Assembly (NCBI RefSeq): GCF_001050275.1
Contig: NZ_BBYA01000008.1
Span: 310,001 to 374,000 of the forward strand
Length of the DNA stretch: 64,000 nt
Direction of reading: 5' to 3'
Origin: Leptolinea tardivitalis
Lineage (GTDB): Bacteria; Chloroflexota; Anaerolineae; Anaerolineales; Anaerolineaceae
Below, in pieces: positions 33,452 to 42,325 of this stretch. Positions within the stretch are counted from its first letter, which is position 1. Every line of letters begins with the position of its first letter. Position numbers and translations under genes: made by a program. The notes beneath the pieces are model-generated. The model was given only the letters and a program-made list of their open reading frames with translations. It made no database searches and was not told where the DNA came from.

Positions 33452-35122
33452 ATGAATAATTCAACCCGGTCTACGGAAAAGAACATCATATCTGACAACA
33501 TTCCGGTCTGGGGCTGGGTTTTGCTCATGGCAATGCTGGGGATACTTTGGAAAATCATCTGGCTGGCCAACCAGGCCTTTCCCTTCAATTCTGATGAAGC
33601 CATTACTGGACTGATGGCCCGGCATATTCTGCAGGGTGAGCGTCCGGTTTTCTTTTATGGGCAGGCATATATGGGCAGTCTGGATGCTTTTCTTGTCGCC
33701 GGATTGTTCCGCCTGCTGGGGGATTCCATTCTTTCCATCCGTATTCTTCAAATGATACTTTATACCTGTACTATTATATCGACAGCCGCTCTTGGATGGA
33801 AATTGACACATCGGCGAGATGTGACGGTTATTTCGTCTTTTTTAATGGCCATCCCGGTTGTGAATGTGACTCTGTACACAACAGTCAGTCTGGGTGGGTA
33901 TGGGGAGGCTCTGGTTTTATCCAACGCCGCTTGTCTGTGTGCTTTATCTATGGACGTGGATAAAAAGGGAGAAATGCCTATCCATAGATTGATCATTCTC
34001 TCAATTCTTCTTGGTTTGATAACAGGTCTTGGATTCTGGTCATTTGGACTCAGTCTGGTGGCGACGGTCCCAGCCTGTTTGTATGGATTCCTGACTATCT
34101 TGAAGGCAAGGAAAAAGAACAACTGGATTTTTTCCATCGCATTAATAATCATATTCTTTTTTATTGGGTCATTTCCCTGGTGGCAGGCGGGTTTCCAATC
34201 AGGATCGAGTTTGCAAATAAGTGAGATGTTCGGGTCTGCCGTATCCATAGAAAAAGATCCCTGGATTGTGAGGACCGGGAATCATCTTTTCAACTTCCTG
34301 TTTCTGGGTTTGCCGGCAATATTCGGTTTGCGTCCGCCATGGGAAATCCGATGGCTTGGTCTGCCACTTTTGCCATTCATTTTGGTCATCTGGGGGGGAG
34401 CTTTCTGGTTTTTCGGAAAACTGTTGAAAACTATGGAGGCGGGAGAACGCCAAAAATGGTATTTGATTCTGGCATCTGTCGGTTTTTTGGCAGCCGGTTT
34501 TATCTTTACAGCATTTGGATTGGATCCGTCAGGTCGTTATTTTCTTCCCCTGGCGGTACCATTCTCATTGATATTTGCCCGAACGGTGGTCTCGTTACCT
34601 GTAAAAAAAACAATCCAGTTTGCTCTGGTGGCCATTTTGGTTGTTTATGCCGGGGTGGGAACAATCCAGTCTGCTTTAAAAAATCCCCCGGGAATTACGA
34701 CGCAGTTTGACAGTGTGACATGGATAAACCACCAGTATGACGAAAAACTGATCGAGTTTTTGAAGGATAAAGGTGAGGTGTTTGGTTATTCCAATTATTG
34801 GGTGACTTATCCGCTGGCCTATAAGAGTCGGGAAGAAATCCTGTATTCTCCTAGTCTGCCATATCATAATGACCTGCGTTATACATCACGTGATAACCGT
34901 CTGCCCGAATACACCCGTCAGGTGGAAAGAGCATCCAGGACGGCATATATCACGACGTTTAATCCGCCCCTGGATATGGCATTAAAAACGGGTTTTTCTC
35001 GTCTTGGAGTAAACTGGAGAGAAGAAACCATCGGAGATTACCATATCTATTTTGACCTGAGCCGCCCGGTTCATCCGTCTGAACTAATCGGTGAATTGAC
35101 GCCAATACCCCCGAGTCAGTGA
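33452..35122 (+). CDS. GT39-like membrane glycosyltransferase, array gene 1
   Basis: A 556-residue membrane protein starting the glycosyltransferase array. The first loop carries FNSDEAITGLMARHILQGER, where Asp-Glu matches the GT-C catalytic acidic motif, then FYGQAYMGSLDAF. About eleven hydrophobic segments are followed by a soluble C-terminal part (about 430-556). The ATG at 33452 (MNNSTRSTEK) is chosen because an upstream in-frame ATG at 33323 would lie within the divergent gene. TACAAT at 33440-33445 ends only 6 bp before the ATG, which would give a leaderless or near-leaderless message. Confidence 0.75.
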   Translation: MNNSTRSTEKNIISDNIPVWGWVLLMAMLGILWKIIWLANQAFPFNSDEAITGLMARHILQGERPVFFYGQAYMGSLDAFLVAGLFRLLGDSILSIRILQMILYTCTIISTAALGWKLTHRRDVTVISSFLMAIPVVNVTLYTTVSLGGYGEALVLSNAACLCALSMDVDKKGEMPIHRLIILSILLGLITGLGFWSFGLSLVATVPACLYGFLTILKARKKNNWIFSIALIIIFFFIGSFPWWQAGFQSGSSLQISEMFGSAVSIEKDPWIVRTGNHLFNFLFLGLPAIFGLRPPWEIRWLGLPLLPFILVIWGGAFWFFGKLLKTMEAGERQKWYLILASVGFLAAGFIFTAFGLDPSGRYFLPLAVPFSLIFARTVVSLPVKKTIQFALVAILVVYAGVGTIQSALKNPPGITTQFDSVTWINHQYDEKLIEFLKDKGEVFGYSNYWVTYPLAYKSREEILYSPSLPYHNDLRYTSRDNRLPEYTRQVERASRTAYITTFNPPLDMALKTGFSRLGVNWREETIGDYHIYFDLSRPVHPSELIGELTPIPPSQ

Positions 35123-36648
35123 TCATGGATACAACAATTTCGCCTGCTAAAAACCGAAATTCCATCGGATTCCAGAACCTGATTCTGGTTCTTACTCTGT
35201 TATTGATATTTCTGGTGGCATCACGCTCGCCTCTGGATTCTGATCTCTGGTGGCATCTTCAAAGTGGGAAAGTGATGACAGAGACTGGAAAGCCTCTGCT
35301 TTCTGATGTTTTTTCATACACGCGCGGGGGGCAGGTCTGGGTGAATCATTCCTGGTTGAGTGAAGTATTCCTGTACAGTCTTTACCATCTGACCGGATGG
35401 CTTGGAATTTCCGCCTGGATGGGGCTTATGGCTGTGATTATCGCCTGTATATTATGGTTTCAGGTGGAATCGGATCATTTTTCAAAAGCAGGAATAGTTC
35501 TTTTGGCCAGTGTGTCCTGCGCTCCTTTATGGACTCCGCGTCCGCAATTTTTTTCTCTGGTATTGCTGGTTTTTCTGGCATGGTTGATTGACCAATGGAT
35601 AAAGAAAGGCGGCCGCAGCCTCTGGATCACAATTCCTGTATTTATTTTTTGGTCAAATTTGCACGGAGGATACATACTCGGGATACTTTATCTACTGGCC
35701 TGTGCAGCGGGATTGGTTTTGGATGGTTTCCCCACAGAAAAGCAAAAATTGCATCAGGCCGGGTTGATTCTTATCGTTGCCATTGGCGGTTATCTTTCAA
35801 CAGCCGTCAACCCAAATGGAATTCGCATGTGGCTGATACCATTTCAGACTGTTGGAGTGGGTATTCTGAGACAGTTTATACAGGAATGGGCATCACCCGA
35901 TTTTCATTCTGTCGAATCCTGGGCATTCGCGGCTTATCTGATCTTATTTCTATTCTGTCTCGCCCGTCGATCCGGTAAGGTTCCCTTCTGGCAACTTATG
36001 CCTTCTTTATTGTTCATTTTGATGGCTTTATATGCCCGCCGAAACATTTCGACGGCTGTAGTCGTATCAACACCGATCTTTTTGCAGGCATGGACGGACA
36101 TGAAGGTCTGGTCAGTGATCTCGCAAAAATCTCCGGAATATTTGAAGCAGCTCTTTGTCCGCTACAAAGCAATGCCCCGCCGTGAATTGACAGATTCTCA
36201 AAAGAGAACCATCAATCTGGTTTTTGCCGGGCTACTGGGACTGTTCAGCTTTTTCAAACTGGCTGCCGTGACGAATCCTGTATTGATGGAGGCTTTCGAA
36301 AGGAAATACTATCCCGAAAATGCCGTGAAATATCTGGCAGCCAGTCCCATCACTGAAAAGGGCAGGCTTTTCAATGCTTATAACTGGGGCGGGTATATCG
36401 TCTGGAAGAATCCTGATGAGAAAGTCTTTGTTGACGGCCGCACAGACCTTTTTGGTGATGCCATTCTGGGCGAATGGCTGACCATCATCCAGGCCGGTAA
36501 TGGTTGGCAAGATTTGATGGCAAAATGGGGAATCACCCGAATAATCATTGAGCCAAATCGGCCGTTGGTCTTTGCACTTCCGAAAGACGAATGGGTGGAA
36601 CAGTATCGAGACGATCAGGCAGTAATTTTTAACCGGGTTTCACCATAG
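35119..36648 (+). CDS. Polytopic membrane protein, array gene 2
   Basis: A 509-residue membrane protein with 10-11 hydrophobic segments. The first loop has SPLDSDLWWHLQSGKVMTET, with Asp in the GT-C position and a WWHL motif shared by uncharacterised membrane proteins of many bacteria. TPRPQFFSLVLLVFLAW and WSNLHGGYILG are further conserved segments. A soluble tail of about 130 residues ends the protein (VFVDGRTDLFGDAIL). GTG at 35119 overlaps the upstream stop; an ATG at 35125 is an equal candidate. Probable lipid-linked sugar transferase, inferred from context. Confidence 0.7.
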   Translation: MIMDTTISPAKNRNSIGFQNLILVLTLLLIFLVASRSPLDSDLWWHLQSGKVMTETGKPLLSDVFSYTRGGQVWVNHSWLSEVFLYSLYHLTGWLGISAWMGLMAVIIACILWFQVESDHFSKAGIVLLASVSCAPLWTPRPQFFSLVLLVFLAWLIDQWIKKGGRSLWITIPVFIFWSNLHGGYILGILYLLACAAGLVLDGFPTEKQKLHQAGLILIVAIGGYLSTAVNPNGIRMWLIPFQTVGVGILRQFIQEWASPDFHSVESWAFAAYLILFLFCLARRSGKVPFWQLMPSLLFILMALYARRNISTAVVVSTPIFLQAWTDMKVWSVISQKSPEYLKQLFVRYKAMPRRELTDSQKRTINLVFAGLLGLFSFFKLAAVTNPVLMEAFERKYYPENAVKYLAASPITEKGRLFNAYNWGGYIVWKNPDEKVFVDGRTDLFGDAILGEWLTIIQAGNGWQDLMAKWGITRIIIEPNRPLVFALPKDEWVEQYRDDQAVIFNRVSP

Positions 36649-36658
36649 GGTTGTTTTC

Positions 36659-37831
36659 ATGTCGATAATGCGAAAGCTGGATGGGAAGCTGGCTGCCGGG
36701 GTATTCATCATCCTCAGGTGCATCCTGTTTTTCGTCATGCCTTATTCTGCCTACCTTGGATTTGGCGACCAGTTGAATTTCTATCGACTGGCACAAATAC
36801 CGGGATGGCCTTTTTTTGATTACTGGGTGGAATTCCCTCCGATTTTCCCCTTTATCTCAACAGGTTTGTATCGACTTGCCGGTGGGGATGAAAAAATCTA
36901 CTGTTATATGCTGGCAAGTCTCCTGACTCTTTTTGATGCTGGTTCAATTCTAATTTTCTGGAAACTTGTGGAACGAACCGATGCGAAAGAGACGGCCAGA
37001 GTCAAATTGAGTCTTTACACCCTGTTTTTGTCCTTCTTTCCGTATGGCTGGTGGTATTTTGATCCAATGGCTGTATTCTTGCTTTTGCTGGGTCTCTGGT
37101 TCGCTCTTACAAGAAAACAATTTGCTGCCGGACTTACATTGGGATTGGGATTTCTTGTAAAAATATTCCCGGCTCTGGTACTACCCATCGTCTGGAAGCG
37201 GACAGATAAAAAAAGTTTCCTTAAGACTTTCTGTTTGTTCAGTATAACGATTCTTGTTACGCTGGGATTTCTGTGGCTGTTTTCTCTCCAAATGACAACA
37301 GCTTCTCTTTCCGCCCAATATTCCAAAGGATCGTGGCAGACTGTCTGGGCTTTATTGGATGGTAATCTGGGAACGGGGAATTTCGGTCCATTAACAGACC
37401 GTTGGGATCCAGCAAAGGCGTTCCATCGGCAGGGAAATCCCGCCAAAATTCCGGCCATCGTTCCCTTTTCGATTGCTGTCTGTATCGGGTTTTGGATTTT
37501 ATTAAAATCGGTTCTGCAATCCGATCGTCAACTAACGGCCTTGGTCGGTGTGGCCTGGTCTTTACTGATTTTGGTATCTCCAGGATGGAGTCCCCAGTGG
37601 ATTTTGTATATTATCCCACTCATACTGTTGGTATTGCCGATCAATATAGCGGCGTTATATTCATTGCTCCTGATAGGTTTGAGCTTGATCGAATGGCCGA
37701 TACTTTTTAGCCGCAGCAGGATTGACCTCCTCTGGATCGTGGTGCTCATGCGAACTATGCTGATACTGATTGCCGGGATCCATTTCGCACGAATTACTAT
37801 GAAATTAGAAAGAGCTAAACGAACTATTTAA
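36659..37831 (+). CDS. DUF2029/GT87-like membrane glycosyltransferase, array gene 3
   Basis: A 390-residue membrane protein with about nine hydrophobic segments. Family-type features are DYWVEFPPIFPFISTGLYRL in the first loop and LTLGLGFLVKIFPALVLPIV (about residues 159-178), the latter characteristic of GT87/PIG-M-like mannosyltransferases that use polyprenyl-phosphate sugars. WSPQWILYIIPLILL is also typical. It is 10 bp from the previous gene. Sugar specificity is unknown. Confidence 0.75.
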   Translation: MSIMRKLDGKLAAGVFIILRCILFFVMPYSAYLGFGDQLNFYRLAQIPGWPFFDYWVEFPPIFPFISTGLYRLAGGDEKIYCYMLASLLTLFDAGSILIFWKLVERTDAKETARVKLSLYTLFLSFFPYGWWYFDPMAVFLLLLGLWFALTRKQFAAGLTLGLGFLVKIFPALVLPIVWKRTDKKSFLKTFCLFSITILVTLGFLWLFSLQMTTASLSAQYSKGSWQTVWALLDGNLGTGNFGPLTDRWDPAKAFHRQGNPAKIPAIVPFSIAVCIGFWILLKSVLQSDRQLTALVGVAWSLLILVSPGWSPQWILYIIPLILLVLPINIAALYSLLLIGLSLIEWPILFSRSRIDLLWIVVLMRTMLILIAGIHFARITMKLERAKRTI

Positions 37832-37949
37832 AGAATAAGTTTTTTGAAAAAACCATCTGTTTTCTGCTGGAAAAAACTAGATATAAAAATCTCTCAAATT
37901 AGCAATTTTGAAAAGATTCCATAGATTATCCTCGGCATCTCCAATGAAT

Positions 37950-37980
37950 TATAATGACGTTAATTATCTATTATCCGGAG
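37950..37980 (+). promoter_or_regulatory. -10 element and ribosome binding site for the TTG-started gene
   Basis: In the AT-rich 155-bp gap, TATAAT at 37950-37955 is a good -10 without a clear -35. CCGGAG at 37975-37980 is followed 6 nt later by TTG at 37987, which makes the TTG the best start. Confidence 0.4.
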
Positions 37981-37986
37981 TGATCA

Positions 37987-39234
37987 TTGAGGATTCAACG
38001 GGAATTACGCAACTGGTTATTTGCTGCCCTGGGAGTGATCATTTTCCTGGCGGCTTTGACCTATGCCAACCATTATTATGCGGTACGGAATCCGGGGGGA
38101 AACGATTTTCTCGTTCACTGGGTAGGTACGCGGGCTCTTCTGGTGGATGGGATCAGTCCTTACAGCGATGAAGTGGCGGGACGAATACAAACGATGGTTT
38201 ATGGGCGGCTGGCGCAGGCGGGTGAACATCAACTGCGTGTTGCGTATCCCCTTTATAGTATTTCCATTTTCCTTCCTTTTGCCCTCATCCCTGATTTTGT
38301 GATTGCCCGGTCCCTATGGATGACTGTATTGGAGATAGCCCTGATTGGTCTGGCCATTCTCTCCATGCGTCTGGCTGACTGGCGCCCGGGGATGAGCATG
38401 ACTGTCGGATTTATCCTCTTTTCTTTGTTCTTCTACCACGGCCTGCGTCCATTAATTAATGGAAATGCGGTGATTCTTGTCGCTTTTCTTTCGGTTGCTG
38501 GTTTGACAGCGTTGCGCGGCAGGGCAGAAGAATTGGCCGGGGTATTGTTTGCTTTTATGACCATCAAGCCGCAGATTGCCCTTGTTTTTATCCTCTATTT
38601 AACATTCTGGGGAATTTCCAACCAACGCTGGAGAATGCTGGGCTGGTTGTATGGAACAGTGGTTGTATTATCCATCGTTGCCACTATGTTAATTCCCGAT
38701 TGGTTGATGCAAAACCTGCGCGAAGTGGTGCTTTATCCAAAATATAACCCACCCGGTACACCGGCGGCGATCTTCGCAGATTGGCTTCCAGCTACAGGTC
38801 AGAAAATCGGTCTGGCATTGACCATCATATTATCTGTTTTATTGATCGTTGAATGGTTCCTTTCCCGACGATATGAATTTCGTGGATTTCTCTGGGTTTG
38901 CTGCCTGACCCTGACGGTTTCGCAATGGATTGGCATTCAAACAGATCCAGGCAATTTTATTATTCTCCTGCCTGTTCTGGCTTTATTATTTTCGATTATT
39001 GATGAACGCTACCGCCACATGGGAAAGTACTTTATATGGTTCCTGATGATCCTGTTGATGATTGGTCTCTGGTGGCTCTTTTTAGGAACAGTAAGTTATG
39101 AGTATCAACCTATCCAGAGTTCAGTAATGTTTTTCCCGTTTGTTGGACTTTGCTTATTATTGTTGGTATGGGTTCGCTGGTGGGCGATTCGTCCCATTCA
39201 GCTATGGTTTGATCAGATTTCCAGGCAGGGATAA
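37987..39234 (+). CDS. DUF2029/GT87-like membrane glycosyltransferase, array gene 4
   Basis: A 415-residue membrane protein. The first loop reads NPGGNDFLVHWVGTRALLVD with GISPYSDEVAGRIQ, a pattern typical of DUF2029/GT87 proteins. The segment AGVLFAFMTIKPQIALVFIL (about 184-203) corresponds to the conserved KPQ motif of the family. Ten hydrophobic segments are visible. The start is TTG with a GGAG site; no ATG or GTG fits. Its last 26 bp or more overlap the next gene. Confidence 0.76.
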   Translation: MRIQRELRNWLFAALGVIIFLAALTYANHYYAVRNPGGNDFLVHWVGTRALLVDGISPYSDEVAGRIQTMVYGRLAQAGEHQLRVAYPLYSISIFLPFALIPDFVIARSLWMTVLEIALIGLAILSMRLADWRPGMSMTVGFILFSLFFYHGLRPLINGNAVILVAFLSVAGLTALRGRAEELAGVLFAFMTIKPQIALVFILYLTFWGISNQRWRMLGWLYGTVVVLSIVATMLIPDWLMQNLREVVLYPKYNPPGTPAAIFADWLPATGQKIGLALTIILSVLLIVEWFLSRRYEFRGFLWVCCLTLTVSQWIGIQTDPGNFIILLPVLALLFSIIDERYRHMGKYFIWFLMILLMIGLWWLFLGTVSYEYQPIQSSVMFFPFVGLCLLLLVWVRWWAIRPIQLWFDQISRQG

Positions 39235-40723
39235 TCTGCGCCGGGCTTTATTTCACCCTCTCACTGGCATAATCACCGGGGCGGCTGCCATCCGGTTAAT
39301 TGGAATATCCACCCGGGGAATTCAATATGATGATGCTTTCAGTATCCTGTTAGCCGGGCGGCCTCTGGCAGAAATAATGAAAGGTACCGCGGCGGATACC
39401 ATGCCGCCTCTGTACTATTTAATTTTGCATCTCTGGCAGCAGCTGGGTACTTCCGTCGCGTTTCAACGCCTTCCAGGAATTGTCTTTAGTCTTGGCATAA
39501 TCTTGGTTTCTTATTCACTGGTAAACAGGCTGGCTGGCAGACAAGCCGCCATCTGGACGGCTGCCATACTGGCTGTATCTCCGCTTCAGTTTTACCATGC
39601 GCAGGATATCCGTATGTACAGCCTCGCGACGCTGTTTATTCTTGGGTGGGATTGGTTTGCCATCCAGATGGACAGGGTAGAAGATCCAATAAAGATGCCT
39701 GTTTGGAAATGGTTATTAATGGTTATCTGCGGAGCAGGAGCTTTGTACAGCCATGCTCTGGCTGGTTTTGGTCTTCTGGCGCCTTTTGGATATTACTTAT
39801 GCAAAAAAGACAGAAAACGCCTGATTAGTTGTTTCGCTGCGGGTGTGTTTTCACTGGTCTTATATTTTCCCTGGCTGGTTATGGTCCCCGGACAAATTGC
39901 CAAGGTACAACATGCCTTCTGGACACCGGTGCCGGGTATTGTTGAAGTAATCCAGGCGGTCATCATGGTTCTGGGTGATATCCCATCTCCAGCGTGGGTT
40001 TTGGGTTTTGTCCTGTTTGCGATCTTGATGATAACAATCCTCTGCGGGATGGAATTTTTTCGTCATAAACAGGACAATGCTCCCCTGTTATTTTTTACCC
40101 TGATGACTCTTATCCCCCCGATCTGCCTGTTTCTTCTTTCCTATTTGATGCGGCCGATGTTCGTTCCACGTGGTTTTTTAAGCGGCTATGTGGGGATCTC
40201 AGCCTGCATTGGGGTATTGGGATCGCGATCACGCAAGATAGAACAGATACTCATTGGTGGATTAATCCTGGTGTCTTCTTTGGTTACGCTACCTGTATCC
40301 ATCAATTATGAAAGTTTTCCACGGTCACCATTTCAACCAGCATCACAATATCTTTTATCTGAGATGAAAAATGATGATATTGTGCTGCATGATAATAAAT
40401 TGAGCTTTTTCCCGTTTCAAGTATATGCTCCCGGATTGAATCAACGTTTCCTGGCAGATCAGCCTGGCAGTGCCAATGACACCCTTGCCCGGCAGACCAG
40501 TGATGCCCTTCATTTGACATCCTTTATTTATATTGATCCAGATGATGCCGTCCAGGGATTCAGCCGAATATTCTTTGTCGTTTTCTCACAAACGATCCAG
40601 GAATATTCAACTACAGGCGGACATCCTGTTATTCGTAACCTCGATTTGAAGTTTGGAAAACCGATCGAACACGCATTTGGTGACTTATTAATCCTTGAAT
40701 ATCACTCTGTTCGGGATGACTGA
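39209..40723 (+). CDS. GT39/PMT-like membrane glycosyltransferase, array gene 5
   Basis: A membrane protein of about 504 residues. The first loop has IQYDDAFSILLAGRP and the second ADTMPPLYYLILHLW, the classical GT39 pattern (acidic pair, then an aromatic PPLYY motif); ILAVSPLQFYHAQDIRMYSL follows, also diagnostic. About ten hydrophobic segments precede a soluble tail. The start is uncertain: the frame is open from a TTG at 39140, but residues before 39209 only shadow the preceding gene's last membrane helix. TTG at 39209 is my choice; the ribosome binding site is weak. The next gene begins directly after the stop. Confidence 0.78.
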   Translation: MIRFPGRDNLRRALFHPLTGIITGAAAIRLIGISTRGIQYDDAFSILLAGRPLAEIMKGTAADTMPPLYYLILHLWQQLGTSVAFQRLPGIVFSLGIILVSYSLVNRLAGRQAAIWTAAILAVSPLQFYHAQDIRMYSLATLFILGWDWFAIQMDRVEDPIKMPVWKWLLMVICGAGALYSHALAGFGLLAPFGYYLCKKDRKRLISCFAAGVFSLVLYFPWLVMVPGQIAKVQHAFWTPVPGIVEVIQAVIMVLGDIPSPAWVLGFVLFAILMITILCGMEFFRHKQDNAPLLFFTLMTLIPPICLFLLSYLMRPMFVPRGFLSGYVGISACIGVLGSRSRKIEQILIGGLILVSSLVTLPVSINYESFPRSPFQPASQYLLSEMKNDDIVLHDNKLSFFPFQVYAPGLNQRFLADQPGSANDTLARQTSDALHLTSFIYIDPDDAVQGFSRIFFVVFSQTIQEYSTTGGHPVIRNLDLKFGKPIEHAFGDLLILEYHSVRDD

Positions 40724-42325
40724 ATGAGACTTCGTGACTATCTGATCCAGTTTTTCATTGCGCTGACTGTTTTTGCCATATTTTCGATATGGATTCGCGT
40801 TCCGGGGTATATGGACGCCGAATACTACACTTTATCTGCCACTCGATTGGCAACCGGGCACGGACTTACTCAGCCTATCATCTGGAATTTTCTAGATGAT
40901 CCAACCCGATTGCCGTATGCCTCGCACACGTATTGGATGCCGGCACCATCCCTCGTAGCCGCTGCCGGGATGCGGATATCAGGTACAACTGATTTCTCTT
41001 TCGGAAGACTGCCTTTCGTTCTTCTGGCTGCCCTTGTCGTTCCGGCAGCCAGTTGGATGGGATGGCGGCTGGATAAAACAAGGTTGACCGGTTGGCTGTC
41101 AGCCGGATTGGCTGTCTTCTGTGGATACTATGTCCCCTATTCTTCCACTGTGGATAGCTTCTTTCTGATAATGCTGGGTGCCTGGCTGATCCTGTTCCTG
41201 ATGGATGGAACATTGGCCGACTGCCTGCCCTTCAAACCATTCATCTGGTTGGCATTTGGACTGGCATCAGGATGGATGCATTTAAACCGGGCAGATGGTT
41301 TCCTCTGGCTGGCATTGACCGCCGGTTTCTGGATACATCAATATATAAAATCTGGTAACACTTCCACACGGCAAAAATTGATATTTTACGGTTTCCTGTT
41401 GGCATCAGGATATTTTTCTGCCACCTGGTTCTGGTATAGCCGGAATGTTGTCGAATTTGGAAGCCTCTTTACTCCTCATACATCCCGGGCTCTCTGGACA
41501 ACAAATTATGATGAGTTGTTCTCATATCCGCCGGAAGTTTTAACCTACAACCATTGGATCACTCCAGGCTGGGGAATTATTTTGCGTGATCGCCTGGCAG
41601 CACTGGGGAACAACCTGGCGGCTATGGTGGCTGTTCAGGGACTGGTGTTTCTCTTCCCGTTTTGTGTGGCAGGCATCTGGAACCGCCGGCATGATCCTCT
41701 GGTACGGATGGGGATCGGAATGGAGATCGTCATTCTGTTGGTCATGTCATTTGTCTTTCCTTATTCGGGACGACGAGGTGGTTTTTTACATTCATCTGCC
41801 GCCCTGCAACCGCTGATCTGGGGTCTTTCAGCGGCCGGTCTGGCGGATGTACTGAAATGGATTGCGCCAAAGCGGAACTGGAATGCCGCTAGATCCATAA
41901 AAATGTTTGCTCCTGGTGCTATCCTTCTTTGCGCAATCACCACAGTCTTCGTGTTTCAAATGATGGTAATCGGTAATAATCCCATGCAGCCTTTATGGGA
42001 GGAAAGCTACCGGGATTCGGTGACGGCGACAGAAATGATTAATAAGAACGGCATTCCAGTTTCAGACCGAATCATGATCAATAACCCGGCTGGTTTTTCT
42101 CTGATTTCTGGACGTGAGTCTGTGGTCATTCCCTATGGAAATCCACAGGCAGCCCTCGAGGTAGCGGAAAAGTTTAAGATCGATTACATTCTGCTGGAAA
42201 AAAACCTGGTCAGCAGATTGATGCCGTTATACCGCCAACCAGAAAAGTTCTCAGCGTTTAAAGTTGTTGATCGCCTGGACGATAAAATTCTCTTAAAAAT
42301 CAACCAATCATCCGGAGGAAATTAA
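40724..42325 (+). CDS. Polytopic membrane protein, array gene 6
   Basis: A 533-residue membrane protein with about eleven hydrophobic segments. The first loop shows VPGYMDAEYYTLSATRLATG, with Asp-Ala-Glu in the GT-C acidic position, and a later YASHTYWMPAPSLVAAAGM. GWMHLNRADGFLWLALTAGF lies in mid-protein. A soluble tail of about 110 residues includes SDRIMINNPAGFSLISG. It starts immediately after the previous stop and ends overlapping the next start by one base. Sequence similarity to array gene 7 in the tail suggests related function. Confidence 0.7.
   Translation: MRLRDYLIQFFIALTVFAIFSIWIRVPGYMDAEYYTLSATRLATGHGLTQPIIWNFLDDPTRLPYASHTYWMPAPSLVAAAGMRISGTTDFSFGRLPFVLLAALVVPAASWMGWRLDKTRLTGWLSAGLAVFCGYYVPYSSTVDSFFLIMLGAWLILFLMDGTLADCLPFKPFIWLAFGLASGWMHLNRADGFLWLALTAGFWIHQYIKSGNTSTRQKLIFYGFLLASGYFSATWFWYSRNVVEFGSLFTPHTSRALWTTNYDELFSYPPEVLTYNHWITPGWGIILRDRLAALGNNLAAMVAVQGLVFLFPFCVAGIWNRRHDPLVRMGIGMEIVILLVMSFVFPYSGRRGGFLHSSAALQPLIWGLSAAGLADVLKWIAPKRNWNAARSIKMFAPGAILLCAITTVFVFQMMVIGNNPMQPLWEESYRDSVTATEMINKNGIPVSDRIMINNPAGFSLISGRESVVIPYGNPQAALEVAEKFKIDYILLEKNLVSRLMPLYRQPEKFSAFKVVDRLDDKILLKINQSSGGN

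Noticed and set aside
39140-39208. Upstream TTG start for array gene 5
   Set aside because: The added residues are a frame-shifted reading of the previous gene's last membrane helix; no ribosome binding site.
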